Shown: positions 1-11,368, counted from the first letter of the stretch. The stretch: DNA of 64,000 bases from Pseudomonadota bacterium (GCA_021792975.1 JAJYTR010000001.1:62001-126000); one strand, 5' to 3'. The notes: generated by a model from the letters alone, not told the origin. Program-made: numbers and translations.

Positions 1-900
1 TGGACGGGCGCGGCGGTGTTGGCGCTCACCCTGCTCGGCCTGTTCGCCGGCGAGGTGCGCATGCTGCAGGCCGGCGACGGCGCATCGAACTCGGCCCTCT
101 CCATGCTGTTTTTTTCCGAGCAGACGCCCGGGCAGATCGAACACGCTGCCAAACTGCTCAATGGCTCGCTGCTCGGTGTGAACGCGCTGTTCGGCCTGGT
201 CATGGGCGTCGTGCTGTTTTTCTATCTGCTGGGCGCGCTGTACGACGACCGCAGGGATCGCAGTGTGCTGTTCTGGAAATCGCTGCCCGTATCCGATGCC
301 GGCACGGTGATCAGCAAGGCGCTGATGGCGACGGTGCTGATCCCGTTCCTGGTGTTCGGCCTGATGCTGGTTACCTGGCTGCTGCTGCAGATCCTGTTCA
401 GCGTATTCGTACTGATCCATGGCGGCAGCCCGTGGACGCTGATCTGGGGGCAGCACAGCTTGCTGCCGATGCTCGCCGTGATGCTCGCAGACCTGCCCGC
501 GCACATGCTGTGGAGCCTGCTGGCGGTCGGCTGGTTGCTGTTGTGCTCGGCGGCGGTGCGCAGCAAACCCTTTCTGTGGGCGGTGCTGATCCCCGTACTG
601 GCTGGTATCGCCAATGGCTGGATCGGCCTGATGGGCGTGCCCAATCTGCCCGCATGGTTCGTGTGGCGCGAAGGCATTGCGCGGATGCTGTTGGGCATGC
701 TGGGTCTTTACGGCACCTGGGGGCAGACCCGCTCCGTCGGCGACGGGGCATTGCGCAGCGGCAGCATTTTCGGCTGGGAGGCGGCCGGGCGCGGGCTCGG
801 CGCACTCTATGCGTCGCCGGAGCTGTGGATCGGCGCCCTGGTGGGTATCGCGATGATTGCTGGCGCAGTGTGGTTCCGGCGCCGCAGCAGCGAAGCGTGA
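1..900 (+). CDS. ABC-2 type transporter permease (5' end outside window)
   Basis: The frame is open from the first base, so the true start and N-terminus lie upstream; 299 residues are visible. The protein is strongly hydrophobic with about six membrane segments. A charged cytoplasmic stretch after an early membrane segment (YDDRRDRSVLFWKSLPVSD) resembles the loop seen in ABC-2 permeases, which form the membrane channel of ABC exporters. The partner ATPase is presumably upstream, as is usual, but cannot be seen. The C-terminus ends with a last membrane helix and a short arginine-rich tail. The substrate cannot be inferred. It is convergent with the lipoprotein gene that follows. Family call fairly secure, function open. 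Confidence 0.75.
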   Translation, partial: WTGAAVLALTLLGLFAGEVRMLQAGDGASNSALSMLFFSEQTPGQIEHAAKLLNGSLLGVNALFGLVMGVVLFFYLLGALYDDRRDRSVLFWKSLPVSDAGTVISKALMATVLIPFLVFGLMLVTWLLLQILFSVFVLIHGGSPWTLIWGQHSLLPMLAVMLADLPAHMLWSLLAVGWLLLCSAAVRSKPFLWAVLIPVLAGIANGWIGLMGVPNLPAWFVWREGIARMLLGMLGLYGTWGQTRSVGDGALRSGSIFGWEAAGRGLGALYASPELWIGALVGIAMIAGAVWFRRRSSEA

Positions 901-910
901 CCGCCCGAAC

Positions 911-939
911 GACTGGTGCTGCTCCATGCAGCGCCAGTC
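911..939. terminator. Hairpin between convergent genes, candidate bidirectional terminator
   Basis: A 12-base-pair stem (911-922 with 928-939, one T-G pair) closes a five-base loop in the 69-base gap between the convergent permease and lipoprotein genes. There is no T-tract on either side, so intrinsic termination is not assured; its position is the main argument. Confidence 0.45.
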
Positions 940-969
940 CGACAAAGCCTCAGCAGGTGCCCCGCAAGA

Positions 970-1377
970 TCATTTCTTGGTATTCGGTTGCGCCTGCGCG
1001 TTGACCACGGTCAATTTGCCATCGAGCTCGGCATAGCCCTTGAAGCCGAAGGTTACCTGCAGGCCGGCGAACCAGCGCAACTGGGTGTCCTTGACCCCCG
1101 ATTCTCGGCTCGGCTTGAGCAGGACCGTCTTCGGCAGTTTCTTCTGTTCGTCCAGGTAGCGGAAATGGCTGGCCAGGTCTTCGGGCGACAGCAGTGCGCC
1201 ATCCAGCAGGAACTGGCCGTTTTTGTAGGTCTCGAGCGTCATGTCGAAGTGCTGCGGCACGTTGGCCGTGACCGGGGCGCCGCTGCGCACGTTACCGTTG
1301 CAGCCGGCCAGCAGCAGCGCCGCCGCCAGGGTGCCGGCCGCCAGCGTCGCGCGCGGGAAAAGCTTGCGGGATGACAT
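970..1377 (-). CDS. Small predicted lipoprotein of unknown function
   Basis: 135 residues from the ATG at 1377. This start is preferred over an upstream in-frame one because it puts a clean lipoprotein signal at the N-terminus: basic n-region (MSSRKLFPR), hydrophobic stretch, lipobox LLAGC with Cys26. The mature part is hydrophilic, with no catalytic motif I recognise and no transmembrane segment; it contains a Gly- and aromatic-rich stretch (WFAGLQVTFGFKGYAELDG) near the C-terminus. It lies 28 bases downstream of dcd on the same strand and is probably the last gene of an mrp-dcd-lipoprotein transcript. Export and lipidation are well supported; function is unknown. Confidence 0.7.
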   Translation of the reverse strand: MSSRKLFPRATLAAGTLAAALLLAGCNGNVRSGAPVTANVPQHFDMTLETYKNGQFLLDGALLSPEDLASHFRYLDEQKKLPKTVLLKPSRESGVKDTQLRWFAGLQVTFGFKGYAELDGKLTVVNAQAQPNTKK

Positions 1378-1405
1378 CGTGGAAGTACTCCGGAGGATGG
1401 GCATT

Positions 1406-1969
1406 TCAGGCGCGCGGCAGTGTAACGCCACGCTGCCCCTGGTACTTGCCGCCACGGTCACGGTAGCTGATGGCACAGACTTCGTCGGACTCCAGGAACA
1501 GCATCTGCGCCACGCCCTCGTTGGCGTAGATGCGGGCCGGCAGCGGCGTGGTGTTGGAGAACTCCAGCGTCACGTGCCCCTCCCATTCCGGCTCCAGCGG
1601 CGTGACGTTGACGATGATGCCGCAGCGCGCATACGTGCTTTTGCCCAGGCAGATGGTGAGTACGTTGCGCGGGATGCGGAAGTACTCGACCGTGCGTGCG
1701 AGCGCGAACGAATTGGGCGGGATGATGCACTCGCCGGCGCACACGTCGACGAAGCTGCGCGCATCGAAGTGCTTGGGATCGACGATGGTGGTGTTGATAT
1801 TGGTGAATACCTTGAATTCGTCGGCACAGCGCACGTCGTAACCGTAGCTGGAGGTGCCGTAGGACACGATGCGATGTCCGCCGGCTTCGCGCACCTGTCC
1901 GGGCTCGAAAGGCTCGATCATGCCTTGTGCGGCCATGCGGCGGATCCAGTGGTCGGATTTGATGGACAT
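1406..1969 (-). CDS. dcd: dCTP deaminase
   Basis: 187 residues, the usual length for Dcd, a homotrimer that deaminates dCTP to dUTP and so supplies dUMP for thymidylate synthesis. Recognisable family segments are [17 protein letters not shown] near the N-terminus, [17 protein letters not shown] in the middle, the substrate-loop region [10 protein letters not shown] and the catalytic segment [10 protein letters not shown], where Glu136 corresponds to the catalytic Glu138 of E. coli Dcd. The C-terminal [13 protein letters not shown] tail, which closes over the nucleotide, is intact. It follows mrp by 22 bases on the same strand, an arrangement I associate with xanthomonads. Confidence 0.95.
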   Translation of the reverse strand: MSIKSDHWIRRMAAQGMIEPFEPGQVREAGGHRIVSYGTSSYGYDVRCADEFKVFTNINTTIVDPKHFDARSFVDVCAGECIIPPNSFALARTVEYFRIPRNVLTICLGKSTYARCGIIVNVTPLEPEWEGHVTLEFSNTTPLPARIYANEGVAQMLFLESDEVCAISYRDRGGKYQGQRGVTLPRA

Positions 1970-1991
1970 GCGAGCTCCGGCGCCGGCGCGC

Positions 1992-3068
1992 CTATTCGAT
2001 GACGATCCGGGGAAAAGCGATCGCTTTGTTCAGCGCCCGCTGCGCCAGCCGGGCCGCCGCCGCGCGCGCGATGGCGCGGTAGCGCTGCGCGAGTTCGGAG
2101 TCCGGCGCGGCGGCGACGGTGGGGATGCCGCCGTCGGCCTGTTCGCGGATGCGGATATCCAGCGGCAGTGCGCCCAGCAGCGGCACGTCGTAGTCCCGCG
2201 CCATGCGCGCGCCGCCGCCGCTGCCGAAGATGTGCTCCTCGTGGCCGCACTGCGAGCAGACATGCGTGGCCATGTTCTCCACGATGCCCAGCACCGGCAC
2301 CGAGACCTTCTCGAACATCTTCAACGCCTTGCGGGCGTCGATCAAGGCGAGATCCTGCGGCGTGGTGACGATCACCGCACCCGCCACCGGCACCCGCTGC
2401 GCCAGCGTGAGCTGGATGTCGCCGGTACCCGGCGGCAGGTCGATCACCAGGTAGTCCAGGTCGGACCAGAGCGTACCCTGCAGCAATTGCTGCAGCGTCT
2501 GCGTCACCATCGGGCCGCGCCAGATCATCGGCGTGTCCTCGCCCACGAGCGCGCCGATCGACATCGCCTGCAGACCGTGCGCCTGCATGGGCAGCAGGCG
2601 CTTGTTGTCGGGCGAATCCGGTTGTCCGGAGAGGCCCAGCATGCGCTGCTGGCTGGGACCGTAGATGTCCGCATCGAGGATGCCCACGGCGGCGCCTTCG
2701 GCCTGCAGCGCCAGCGCCATGTTGGCCGCAACCGTGGATTTGCCCACCCCGCCTTTGCCCGAAGCCACGGCGATGATGTTCTTCACCCCCGGCAGCGGCT
2801 GCAGTCCCTGCTGCACGCTGTGGCTGCGCACGCGCGTGGACAGGTCGATCGCCGATGCCTCGAGTCCCTCCTCGCGCGCCAGCGCGAGCACCGCCTGCTG
2901 CAGTTGCGGCCACCAGCCGCGGGCCGGATAGGGCAGCTCGATCTGGATTGCGGCGTGCCTGCCTTCGATGACCAGCGCGCGCACGGCATCCGCTCCCAGC
3001 GCACCATCGTGATGCGGATCGACGAGCGCGGCGATGCGCTGGCGCAGGCGGGTTTCGGCGTCGGTCAT
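1992..3068 (-). CDS. mrp: Iron-sulfur cluster carrier protein Mrp/ApbC (P-loop ATPase)
   Basis: 358 residues from the ATG at 3068; the open frame extends further upstream but without family similarity. The N-terminal 90 residues form the MIP18/DUF59-like domain. The ATPase domain follows with a deviant Walker A motif (SGKGGVGKS, about residue 103), switch-like segment [13 protein letters not shown] and [14 protein letters not shown] CxxC (VCSQCGHEE) in the second half is the expected Fe-S ligand pair at the dimer interface. The protein binds and transfers 4Fe-4S clusters in the cytoplasm. It is divergent from the DUF2147 gene and probably leads the mrp-dcd-lipoprotein unit. Confidence 0.93.
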   Translation of the reverse strand: MTDAETRLRQRIAALVDPHHDGALGADAVRALVIEGRHAAIQIELPYPARGWWPQLQQAVLALAREEGLEASAIDLSTRVRSHSVQQGLQPLPGVKNIIAVASGKGGVGKSTVAANMALALQAEGAAVGILDADIYGPSQQRMLGLSGQPDSPDNKRLLPMQAHGLQAMSIGALVGEDTPMIWRGPMVTQTLQQLLQGTLWSDLDYLVIDLPPGTGDIQLTLAQRVPVAGAVIVTTPQDLALIDARKALKMFEKVSVPVLGIVENMATHVCSQCGHEEHIFGSGGGARMARDYDVPLLGALPLDIRIREQADGGIPTVAAAPDSELAQRYRAIARAAAARLAQRALNKAIAFPRIVIE

Positions 3069-3201
3069 GGAGTGCCGTGACGAAGTGCAAGCCTGCGAGT
3101 ATGCCAGAGCCGGGCATTCGCCCGGCGTGCCGCGGCGCCGCTTGACGCCGGCGTACGGTGTGCGCACGCTCGCGGCTCACGCCCGTTACCGGAGTCCGCC
3201 C

Positions 3202-3732
3202 ATGTGCAGCCTGCGCCGCCCGCTCGGATCCCTGCTGGTTGCATGCGTCCTGCTGCTGGGGCTGTCGGCTCCGGCACTGCGCGCCCAGTCCCCGGCGGCT
3301 GCCGATCTCTCGCCGGTGGGCATCTGGAAGCAGGTCGACGACAAGACCGGCGAGGCCAAATCGCTGATCCAGATCCGCGAGGTCGACGGCAAGCTGGTGG
3401 GCAATGTGCTGAAAGTGCTGCGATCCAACAAGGGCCCCAACCCGCTGTGCGACCGCTGCTCCGGGGCGCTGCACAATCAGCCGGTCAACGGCATGGAGAT
3501 CCTCAAGGGCATGAAACCCGACGGCGACAGCTGGAGCGGCGGCACCATCCTCGATCCCAAATCCGGCAGCACCTACCGCTGCACGATGAAGGTCATCGAC
3601 GGCGGGCAGAAGCTGAAGGTGCGCGGCTACATCGGCTTCTCGCTGTTCGGTCGTACCCAGGTGTGGCTGCGCGAGACGCCGGCCGCGGCCGCCGCAGCCC
3701 ATTACCTGGGCGACACCGGCGGCGGGCACTGA
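3202..3732 (+). CDS. DUF2147 family exported protein
   Basis: 176 residues from the ATG at 3202, chosen because it places a signal peptide at the start (MCSLRRPLGSLLVACVLLLG, then a cleavage site near ALRAQS). The mature part matches the DUF2147 pattern: GIWKQVDDKTGEAKS, then G.LVGNVLKVL, a Cys-x2-Cys (CDRC) followed by PVNGMEILKGM, and a C-terminal RGYIGFSLFGRTQVWLR. These are lipocalin-like periplasmic proteins of unknown role, usually 130-180 residues. The C-terminus has a low-complexity Ala tail. metG starts 71 bases downstream with its own likely promoter, so co-transcription is possible but not required. Family call firm, function unknown. Confidence 0.85.
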   Translation: MCSLRRPLGSLLVACVLLLGLSAPALRAQSPAAADLSPVGIWKQVDDKTGEAKSLIQIREVDGKLVGNVLKVLRSNKGPNPLCDRCSGALHNQPVNGMEILKGMKPDGDSWSGGTILDPKSGSTYRCTMKVIDGGQKLKVRGYIGFSLFGRTQVWLRETPAAAAAAHYLGDTGGGH

Positions 3733-3769
3733 GCGGACGCCGCGGCGCCGGACGGCGCGCGGCCCATGC

Positions 3770-3775
3770 GATAAT
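3770..3775 (+). promoter_or_regulatory. Candidate -10 box for metG
   Basis: GATAAT, 28 bases before the metG start codon, in an otherwise GC-rich gap. No convincing -35 hexamer at the expected spacing. Positional inference only. Confidence 0.35.
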
Positions 3776-3803
3776 CGGCGGCTCGCATCCGCACGCCGCC
3801 GAC

Positions 3804-5927
3804 ATGAGCCGCACGCTGGTCACCTGCGCCCTGCCCTACGCCAACGGCCCGCTGCACCTGGGTCATCTGCTGGGCTACATCCAGGCCGATATCTGGGTGC
3901 GCGCGCGGCGCATGCGCGGCGAGACCGTGCATTTCGTCTGCGCGGACGACGCACACGGCACGCCCATCATGCTGGCGGCGGAACAGGCGGGCCTGCCACC
4001 CGAGGCGTTCATCCGCGACATCCAGCGCGGCCACGAAACCGACTTTGCCGCCTTCGGCGTGGCCTTCGACCATTACCACTCCACGCACAGCGAGGAGAAC
4101 CGCGCGCTGGCCGGGCTGATCTACGCGCGCCTGCGCGAAGGCGGCCACATCGCCGCACGGGCGGTCCAGCAGTTCTACGACCCGGTCAAGGGCATGTTCC
4201 TGCCCGATCGCTACATCAGGGGCATCTGCCCGCATTGCGGTTCACCCGACCAGTACGGCGACAACTGCGAGGTCTGCGGCAAGGCCTATGCGCCCACCGA
4301 TCTGAAGCAACCGCGATCAGTGCTCTCCGGCGCCACGCCCGAACTGCGCGATTCGGAGCACTACTTCTTCAGGGTGGCCGACTTCGAAGCCGTGCTGCGC
4401 GACTGGATGGCCGGCGAAATGGCGCCCCCCGCGGTCAAGGCCAAACTGCGCGAGTGGCTGGACGGCGGCCTGCGCGACTGGGACATCTCGCGCGACGCAC
4501 CCTATTTCGGTTTTGCCATTCCCGATACGCCGGGCAAGTATTTCTACGTGTGGCTGGACGCGCCGATCGGTTACCTCGCCAGCTTCAAGGCGCTGTGCGA
4601 AAGCGCCGGTGGCGTGCGGCACGGCCTGACGCCGACCAGCTTCGACGAATATCTCGGCGCCGGCAGCGGCACCGAGATGCACCACTTCATCGGCAAGGAC
4701 ATCATCAACTTCCACGGCCTGTTCTGGCCGGCGATGCTGCACGGCGCGGGTTACCGCCTGCCGACGGCGCTGCATGTCAACGGTTACCTGACGGTGAACG
4801 GCGCCAAGATGTCGAAGTCGCGCGGCACCTTCATCCGGGCGCGCACCTATCTGGATGCGGGGCTGGCGCCGGAGTATCTGCGTTACTACTTCACCAGCAT
4901 GCTGGGCCCGGCGCCCACCGACGTCGATCTGGACCTGGGCGCCTTCGAGGAGCGCGTCAACTCGCACCTGGTCGGCAAGTGGGTGAACATCGCCAGTCGC
5001 ACGGCGGGGTTCGTGACCAAGTATTTCGACGGACGTCTGGCGGGCGAACTTGATCCGATCGAGCGGACGCTGTGGGGCGGCCTGGTTGCCGCGCTGCAGG
5101 CCTCCGTGCCGCTATTCGAGTCGGGCGAGTACGCCGAGCTTTGTCGCGCGTTCGTCGAGGCCGCCGACCGCGTCAACGGCTACATCGCCGGGAAGGCACC
5201 CTGGCAGATGGCCAGGGACGAGTCGCGCCGCGCGGAGCTGCACCAGGTCTGCACCTTCGCGCTGTCGGCGTTCCGCCTGCTGGCGGGCTGGCTGAAACCC
5301 GTCCTGCCGGCCACGGTCGAACGGGCCGAAGCATTTCTGGATGCGCCGATCAAGGATTTCGACGCCGCCGCGCGGCCCCTGCTCGGCCACCGCGTCAACG
5401 CCTTCACGCCGCTGCTCGGCCGCATCGATCGCAAGCAGATCGAGGCGATGGTCGCGGCGTCCACCGAATCCCTGCAGCCGGCAGCACCCGCCGCCGAACC
5501 GAAGGCACGACCGATGAACTCCCTTCCCGCGTCCGTACCTCCGGACTCCGGCTCTTCTACCCCGAGTCCCCAGTCCCCAGTCCCCAGTCCCGGCTCCTTC
5601 ATTTCCATCGACGACTTCGCCAGGCTGGACCTGCGCGTCGGCATCGTGCGCACCTGCGCGCTTGTCGAAGGCTCGGACAAGCTGCTGCGCCTCGAGCTGG
5701 ATGCCGGAGAGCTGGGCACGCGGCAGATCTTCTCCGGTATCCGCGCCGCCTACCCCGAACCGGCCAGGCTGGTGGGCCGCCGCGTGGTGTTCATCGCCAA
5801 CCTGGCGCCGCGCAGGATGCGTTTCGGCGTTTCGGAAGGAATGATCCTTTCCGCCGGCAGCGGCGGTGCCGATCTGTTCCTGCTCGATGCGGATCCGGGC
5901 GCGCAGGCGGGCATGCCGGTGCGCTGA
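3804..5927 (+). CDS. metG: Methionyl-tRNA synthetase
   Basis: 707 residues from the ATG at 3804. A class I synthetase charging tRNA-Met and initiator tRNA. Visible landmarks: PLHLGH (HIGH motif, residues 16-21), the zinc-knuckle cysteines in GICPHCGS and DNCEVCGK (about residues 142-162), KMSKS near residue 335, the anticodon-binding helical domain, and a C-terminal EMAP/tRNA-binding (dimerisation) domain from about residue 600 ([13 protein letters not shown]). Between these lies a Pro/Ser/Ala-rich linker of about 45 residues whose last part ([14 protein letters not shown]) is encoded by a four-copy tandem heptamer, listed separately. It is convergent with dinB with only four bases between stops. 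Confidence 0.97.
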   Translation: MSRTLVTCALPYANGPLHLGHLLGYIQADIWVRARRMRGETVHFVCADDAHGTPIMLAAEQAGLPPEAFIRDIQRGHETDFAAFGVAFDHYHSTHSEENRALAGLIYARLREGGHIAARAVQQFYDPVKGMFLPDRYIRGICPHCGSPDQYGDNCEVCGKAYAPTDLKQPRSVLSGATPELRDSEHYFFRVADFEAVLRDWMAGEMAPPAVKAKLREWLDGGLRDWDISRDAPYFGFAIPDTPGKYFYVWLDAPIGYLASFKALCESAGGVRHGLTPTSFDEYLGAGSGTEMHHFIGKDIINFHGLFWPAMLHGAGYRLPTALHVNGYLTVNGAKMSKSRGTFIRARTYLDAGLAPEYLRYYFTSMLGPAPTDVDLDLGAFEERVNSHLVGKWVNIASRTAGFVTKYFDGRLAGELDPIERTLWGGLVAALQASVPLFESGEYAELCRAFVEAADRVNGYIAGKAPWQMARDESRRAELHQVCTFALSAFRLLAGWLKPVLPATVERAEAFLDAPIKDFDAAARPLLGHRVNAFTPLLGRIDRKQIEAMVAASTESLQPAAPAAEPKARPMNSLPASVPPDSGSSTPSPQSPVPSPGSFISIDDFARLDLRVGIVRTCALVEGSDKLLRLELDAGELGTRQIFSGIRAAYPEPARLVGRRVVFIANLAPRRMRFGVSEGMILSAGSGGADLFLLDADPGAQAGMPVR
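5565..5592 (+). repeat. Tandem heptamer repeat (AGTCCCC x4) inside the metG linker
   Basis: Four back-to-back 7-base units, AGTCCCC three times and AGTCCCG once, lie within coding sequence for the inter-domain linker of metG. Three units equal 21 bases, so only changes by multiples of three units preserve the frame. The same heptamer, in the opposite orientation and in an inverted-repeat setting, occurs at 61557-61632. Confidence 0.85.
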
Positions 5928-5931
5928 GTTT

Positions 5932-7023
5932 TCAGGCCGGCGGCGCGGCCGCGTCGAACAGTTCGGCCTGCGCACGGTCGCCGTCCATGAACCCGGACAG
6001 CCCCACCCCGACCAGCCGATAGCGCGCGCTGGCCGGCAGCGGCACGCGTGCGCGCAGCGCGGCGGCGCGCTCGGCCAGTTCGCGGACATTGCGCGGCGGT
6101 GTACCGGTATGGCTGCGCGTGAGCGTCCTGAATTGCGAGGTCTTCAGTTTCAGCACCACGGTGCGTGCCAGTCTGTCCGGGTCGTGCCGGTACGCGCGCC
6201 AGACCTTCTCCGCCAGCCGTGCAATCGGCTCCGCCAACGCCTCCAGCGGCAGGTCGGTCGCGAACGTGTCCTCGGCCGAGATCTGCAGGCTGGGGCGATC
6301 GCCGCACACCGGACTGTCGTCCAGGCCCAGCGACAACTCGTACAGGCGCGTGCCCCAGCGTCCGAAGCGCAATTCCAGTCCGCGGCGTCCCCATGCCCGC
6401 AGTTCGCCCACGCGCGTGATGCCCAGTGCCGCAAGCTTCCGTTCCATCACCCTGCCCACGCCGGGCAGGCGCGTCACCGCCAGCGGCGACAGGAACGCCA
6501 GAGCCTGCGCAGGCCGGATGACCAGCAGCCCGTCCGGCTTGTTCCAGTCGGATGCGATCTTGGCCAGAAACTTGTTGGGCGCCACGCCGGCGGATGCCGT
6601 CAACCCCGTTTCCGCGCGGATCTCGGCACGGATGGCTTCGGCGATGGCGGTGGCGCTGGGCAGCACCTGCAGCGGCCGGGTGACATCGAGGTAGGCCTCG
6701 TCCAGCGACAGCGGCTCCACGATCGGCGTGTGGCGCAGCAGGATCGCGCGCACCTGCTGCGAGACCGCGCGGTAGCGGCCGAAATCGGGCGGCACGAACA
6801 CGGCCTGCGGGCACAGGCGCCCGGCGCGCAGCGCCGGCATGGCCGAGCGCACGCCGAAGGCGCGCGCCTCGTAGCTGGCCGCGCACACCACCGAACGCGG
6901 ACCGCGCCAGGCCACCACCACCGGCCGGCCGCGCAGCGCCGGATCGTCGCGCTGCTCCACCGACGCGTAGAACGCGTCCATGTCCACGTGGATGATCTTG
7001 CGGGCCGGCGCGGGTGCCACCAT
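5932..7023 (-). CDS. dinB: DNA polymerase IV (Y-family)
   Basis: 363 residues from the ATG at 7023; a GTG six codons upstream (7041) is an alternative. An error-prone Y-family polymerase for translesion synthesis. Palm motifs are [16 protein letters not shown] near the N-terminus (first metal-binding Asp) and [10 protein letters not shown] (second acidic pair, about residue 100); fingers motif [16 protein letters not shown]; helix-hairpin-helix region [17 protein letters not shown]; little-finger domain to the end. The length fits the family (about 350-365). No C-terminal clamp-binding motif stands out. It is divergent from the RnfB-like gene (76 bases between starts) and convergent with metG. 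No LexA-type site was recognised upstream. Confidence 0.94.
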   Translation of the reverse strand: MVAPAPARKIIHVDMDAFYASVEQRDDPALRGRPVVVAWRGPRSVVCAASYEARAFGVRSAMPALRAGRLCPQAVFVPPDFGRYRAVSQQVRAILLRHTPIVEPLSLDEAYLDVTRPLQVLPSATAIAEAIRAEIRAETGLTASAGVAPNKFLAKIASDWNKPDGLLVIRPAQALAFLSPLAVTRLPGVGRVMERKLAALGITRVGELRAWGRRGLELRFGRWGTRLYELSLGLDDSPVCGDRPSLQISAEDTFATDLPLEALAEPIARLAEKVWRAYRHDPDRLARTVVLKLKTSQFRTLTRSHTGTPPRNVRELAERAAALRARVPLPASARYRLVGVGLSGFMDGDRAQAELFDAAAPPA

Positions 7024-7098
7024 GGCCGCCGATGCTCTCACGATGGAGCGCCATCCTCACGCCGCCGGCACAATAGGGTGCCTGCCGAGTCACCGCCC

Positions 7099-7671
7099 GT
7101 GCACGATTCCGCATCCCTCGCCATCCGCATCGACGCGCTGCTGCCGCAGACCCAATGCGGCCAGTGCGGCTACGGTGGCTGCATGCCGTATGCCGAGGCC
7201 ATTGCCAGCGAGGGCGCGCCGATCAACCGCTGTCCGCCGGGCGGCGAGGCGGGCATCGCCGCACTGGCCGCGCTGCTGAACCGGCCGGCGCTGCCGCTCG
7301 ACCCGGCCTGCGGCGAACACCGGCCGCGGCAATTGGCGTCCATCCGCGAAGCCGAGTGCATCGGCTGCACCCGGTGCATCCAGGCCTGTCCGGTGGATGC
7401 CATCGCCGGCCTGCCGAAGCGTATGCACAGCGTGCTGGCGGAAGACTGCACCGGCTGCGGCCTGTGCCTGCCGCCGTGCCCGGTGGACTGCATCGATCTG
7501 CGGCCGCACGTGCGGCCGTGGCTGGACCCGCAAGAGGCCGAGGCGGCGCGTCGGCACTACCGGCAGCGGCAGGCGCGGTTGCAGCGCCTGCAGGCGCGGG
7601 AGCCTGCGGATGCCCGCACGGCCGCGGCGCTGCTGGCGGCGGCCCTGGCGCGGCGCGGCGCCGGACGCTGA
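7099..7671 (+). CDS. RnfB/RsxB-like iron-sulfur protein, orphan and soluble
   Basis: 190 residues from the GTG at 7099; the frame is open upstream but without family similarity. The N-terminal Fe-S domain carries C20, C23, C28 and C45 ([10 protein letters not shown]), as in RnfB. Two consecutive 4Fe-4S ferredoxin motifs follow: [12 protein letters not shown] (C87, C90, C93, C97) and [12 protein letters not shown] (C117, C120, C123, C127). Classical RnfB starts with a membrane helix; here it is missing, so the protein should be cytoplasmic. No other rnf/rsx gene lies nearby, so a role in the Na+/H+-pumping Rnf or SoxR-reducing complex cannot be assumed. The C-terminus is an Arg/Ala-rich helix. 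Family secure, role open. Confidence 0.88.
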   Translation: MHDSASLAIRIDALLPQTQCGQCGYGGCMPYAEAIASEGAPINRCPPGGEAGIAALAALLNRPALPLDPACGEHRPRQLASIREAECIGCTRCIQACPVDAIAGLPKRMHSVLAEDCTGCGLCLPPCPVDCIDLRPHVRPWLDPQEAEAARRHYRQRQARLQRLQAREPADARTAAALLAAALARRGAGR

Positions 7672-7687
7672 TCCGCCGCACGCCGGG

Positions 7688-8566
7688 TCAGGCCGCGCAG
7701 TCCCGCGTCGTACGCCGGGTCAGCAGGGCCAGCAGTTGCGCGATACGCGGGCGCTGCTGGCGACGGTCGAGGATCATGTCCAGCGCACCATGCTCGAGCA
7801 GGAACTCGGAGCGCTGGAAGCCCTCCGGCAGGGTTTCGCGTACGGTCTGCTGGATCACGCGCGGTCCCGCGAAACCGATCAGTGCCCTGGGTTCGCCGAT
7901 GTTGATGTCGCCCAGCATGCCCAGGCTGGCGGAAACGCCGCCGGTGGTCGGATGGGTCAGGACGGACACGAAGGGCAACCCGGCCTCGCGCAGGCGTGCC
8001 AGCGCGGCCGCGGTCTTAGCCATCTGCATCAGCGAGAGCAGACCCTCCTGCATGCGCGCGCCGCCGGTGGCCGAGAAGCACACCAGCCCGCAGCGCGCCT
8101 GCAGCGCATGCTCGGCGGCACGGGTGAACTTCTCGCCCACCACCGAGCCCATGGAGCCGCCCATGAAAGCGAACTCGAACGCCGCCGCCACCACCGGCTG
8201 GCCGCACAGCGCGCCGTGCATGACCACCAGGGCATCCTTCTCGCCGGTACTCTGCTGCGCGGCGGCGATACGGTCGCGGTAGCGCTTGGTATCGCGGAAG
8301 CCCAGGGCATCGACGGGCGTCACCGATGCGTCCAGTTCCACGGCACCATCGGCATCGAGAAACGCGGCCAGCCGCGCGCGCGCCGACATGGGGTGGTGAT
8401 GCGCGCACTTGGGGCACACCATCAGGTTGCGTTCGAGCTCGGGGCGATAGAGCGCCGCACCGCAGCCTGCGCATTTTTCCCACACACCTTCGGGCACCTT
8501 GCCGCGCGGGTTGGCCCGGCGCTCGCGTCGGCTTGCTCCGGGGACGAGTTTCTGCAGCCAGCTCAT
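7688..8566 (-). CDS. accD: Acetyl-CoA carboxylase carboxyltransferase subunit beta
   Basis: 292 residues, normal for AccD. With AccA it forms the carboxyltransferase that moves CO2 from carboxybiotin to acetyl-CoA, the committed step of fatty acid synthesis. The N-terminal zinc ribbon is complete (C32, C35, C51, C54, from EKCAGCG and VCPKC). The crotonase-like core shows the oxyanion-hole segments [14 protein letters not shown] and [11 protein letters not shown], and [18 protein letters not shown]. It is the last gene of the long minus-strand cluster, 44 bases after trpA; accD next to trpA is common in gammaproteobacteria and relatives. The often neighbouring folC is not here. Confidence 0.96.
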   Translation of the reverse strand: MSWLQKLVPGASRRERRANPRGKVPEGVWEKCAGCGAALYRPELERNLMVCPKCAHHHPMSARARLAAFLDADGAVELDASVTPVDALGFRDTKRYRDRIAAAQQSTGEKDALVVMHGALCGQPVVAAAFEFAFMGGSMGSVVGEKFTRAAEHALQARCGLVCFSATGGARMQEGLLSLMQMAKTAAALARLREAGLPFVSVLTHPTTGGVSASLGMLGDINIGEPRALIGFAGPRVIQQTVRETLPEGFQRSEFLLEHGALDMILDRRQQRPRIAQLLALLTRRTTRDCAA

Positions 8567-8610
8567 TGGTGACTCCGTGAATGGCGATCGGTCGGTGGCC
8601 GCGGTGGCCT

Positions 8611-9426
8611 TCAGGCGGCCTGTCGCGCGTCCAGCGCGGTGCGGATGGGGGCGATGAACTGCGCCGCGAGTTGGGCCGCCTCGGCGGCATCGGCCGCCCG
8701 GGCGAGATGATCCACCAGCGCGCTGCCGATCACCACCGCGTCGGCGCAGTGCGCCACCGCCCGGGCGCTCTCCGCGTCCTTGATGCCGAAGCCCACCGCC
8801 ACCGGCACCGGTGCCATGTGGCGCAGCGCCACAACCTGCGCTTCGATGGCGCCGGCGTCAACCCGCGCGGCCCCGGTGGTGCCCGCCATCGAGACGAAAT
8901 AGAGGAAACCACCGGCGCGGCGCGCCAGCGCGCGCATGCGTTCGGGGCCGGTGGTGGGTGCGACCAGCCGGATCAGGTGCAGCCGGCGGTCCTGCAGCAG
9001 CGCCAGCAGCGCCTCGTCGTCCTGCGGCGCGTCCACCAGCAGCAGGCCGTCGACGCCCGCTGCAGCCGCCTCGTCGGCGAAACCCGCGACGCCGCGGATC
9101 TCGATGGGGTTGAGGTAACCCATCAGCACCAGCGGCGTGCGTGCATCACCGGCGCGGAACGCGCGCACGATCTCCAGCACCCGTGTCAGGCCCACCCGCC
9201 GCGCCAATGCACGCTCGCTGGCGCGCTGGATCGCCGGGCCATCGGCCATCGGGTCGGAAAACGGCATGCCCAGTTCGACCAGGTCGGCCCCGGCGTCCAC
9301 CAGCGCGCGCAGCACGGCGAGGTTGGATTCGATGTCGGCCCGCGGATCACCGGCGGTGACGAAGGGAATCAGGCCGGTGCGTCCGGCGGCCTTGAGTTCG
9401 GCAAAGCGCTGGTCGATGCGATTCAT
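8611..9426 (-). CDS. trpA: Tryptophan synthase alpha subunit
   Basis: 271 residues from the ATG at 9426, which gives the family start [16 protein letters not shown]; an upstream ATG at 9474 adds 16 residues without similarity. The alpha subunit cleaves indole-3-glycerol phosphate to indole, which is channelled to TrpB. Catalytic residues are present: Glu51 in [12 protein letters not shown] and Asp62 in MADGP, equivalent to Glu49 and Asp60 of the enteric enzyme. The phosphate-binding segments near GFGIKDAE and [10 protein letters not shown] are intact. It lies about 100 bases downstream of trpB in the same unit. Confidence 0.96.
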   Translation of the reverse strand: MNRIDQRFAELKAAGRTGLIPFVTAGDPRADIESNLAVLRALVDAGADLVELGMPFSDPMADGPAIQRASERALARRVGLTRVLEIVRAFRAGDARTPLVLMGYLNPIEIRGVAGFADEAAAAGVDGLLLVDAPQDDEALLALLQDRRLHLIRLVAPTTGPERMRALARRAGGFLYFVSMAGTTGAARVDAGAIEAQVVALRHMAPVPVAVGFGIKDAESARAVAHCADAVVIGSALVDHLARAADAAEAAQLAAQFIAPIRTALDARQAA

Positions 9427-9531
9427 GCGTGCGGCGGCGGTCGGGAAGGCGGGCGACAGAGAATGAACGGACATGCGGCGGTGCGGCGGGTCATCGCGAC
9501 CGCCAGGGCCACGGTCCTGCCCGATGCCGCG

Positions 9532-10732
<1,201 letters not shown>

Positions 10733-10761
<29 letters not shown>

Positions 10762-11368
10762 GGTGGATCTCACGGAAAAAAGCCTCGAGTTTGCGCGCGT
10801 CCTTGACGCCGGGACTGCGTTCCACGCCGCTGGATACGTCCACGCCCCAGGGCCGGGCCGTGCGCAGCGCCTGCGCCACGTTGTCCGCGCCCAGGCCGCC
10901 GGCCAGCAGCCAGGGCCGGTCGATGGCCGGCAGCGCCGACCAGTCGAAGGCCTCACCCTGCCCGCCCGGCTGGCCCTGCGCGTGGCCGTCCAGCACGAAA
11001 CCCGCCGCATGCGGATAGCGCGCCAGTCGCGGCGCGACCGGCGCAGCATCGCGCATCGGCAGTGCCTTCAGCCAGGGCCGGCCGAACTGCCGGCACCAGG
11101 CGTCGTCCTCGCCGCCGTGGAACTGCAGCAGGTCGGGCTGCAGCGACGCGCACACCTCGCGCACCTGTCCGGCGTCGGCGTCCATGAACAGCGCCACGGC
11201 GGATACCAGCGGCGGCAGCACAGCGCGGATGGCCACCGCCTGCGCCAGCGTAAGGCAGCGCGGGCTGCGCGGTGTGAAGATCAGGCCGATGGCATCGGCC
11301 CCCAGCGCGGCGGCATGGCGCGCATCCTCGGTGCGGGTGATGCCGCAGATCTTGACGCGCGGTCTCAC
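10733..11368 (-). CDS. trpF: Phosphoribosylanthranilate isomerase
   Basis: 211 residues from a GTG at 11368. A TIM-barrel enzyme performing the Amadori rearrangement of phosphoribosylanthranilate. The N-terminus RVKICGITR contains the catalytic Cys (Cys8); [20 protein letters not shown] and the phosphate-binding C-terminal part ([12 protein letters not shown] and [16 protein letters not shown], with the catalytic Asp of the latter) fit the family. The start overlaps the truA stop by four bases (GTGA), and its 3' end overlaps trpB by 29 bases, so truA, trpF and trpB are probably translated from one message. Confidence 0.95.

Noticed and set aside
1918-3729. A 603-codon minus-strand frame across mrp and the DUF2147 gene
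   Set aside because: Out of frame with mrp, whose motifs are intact in the other frame, and antisense to the DUF2147 gene.
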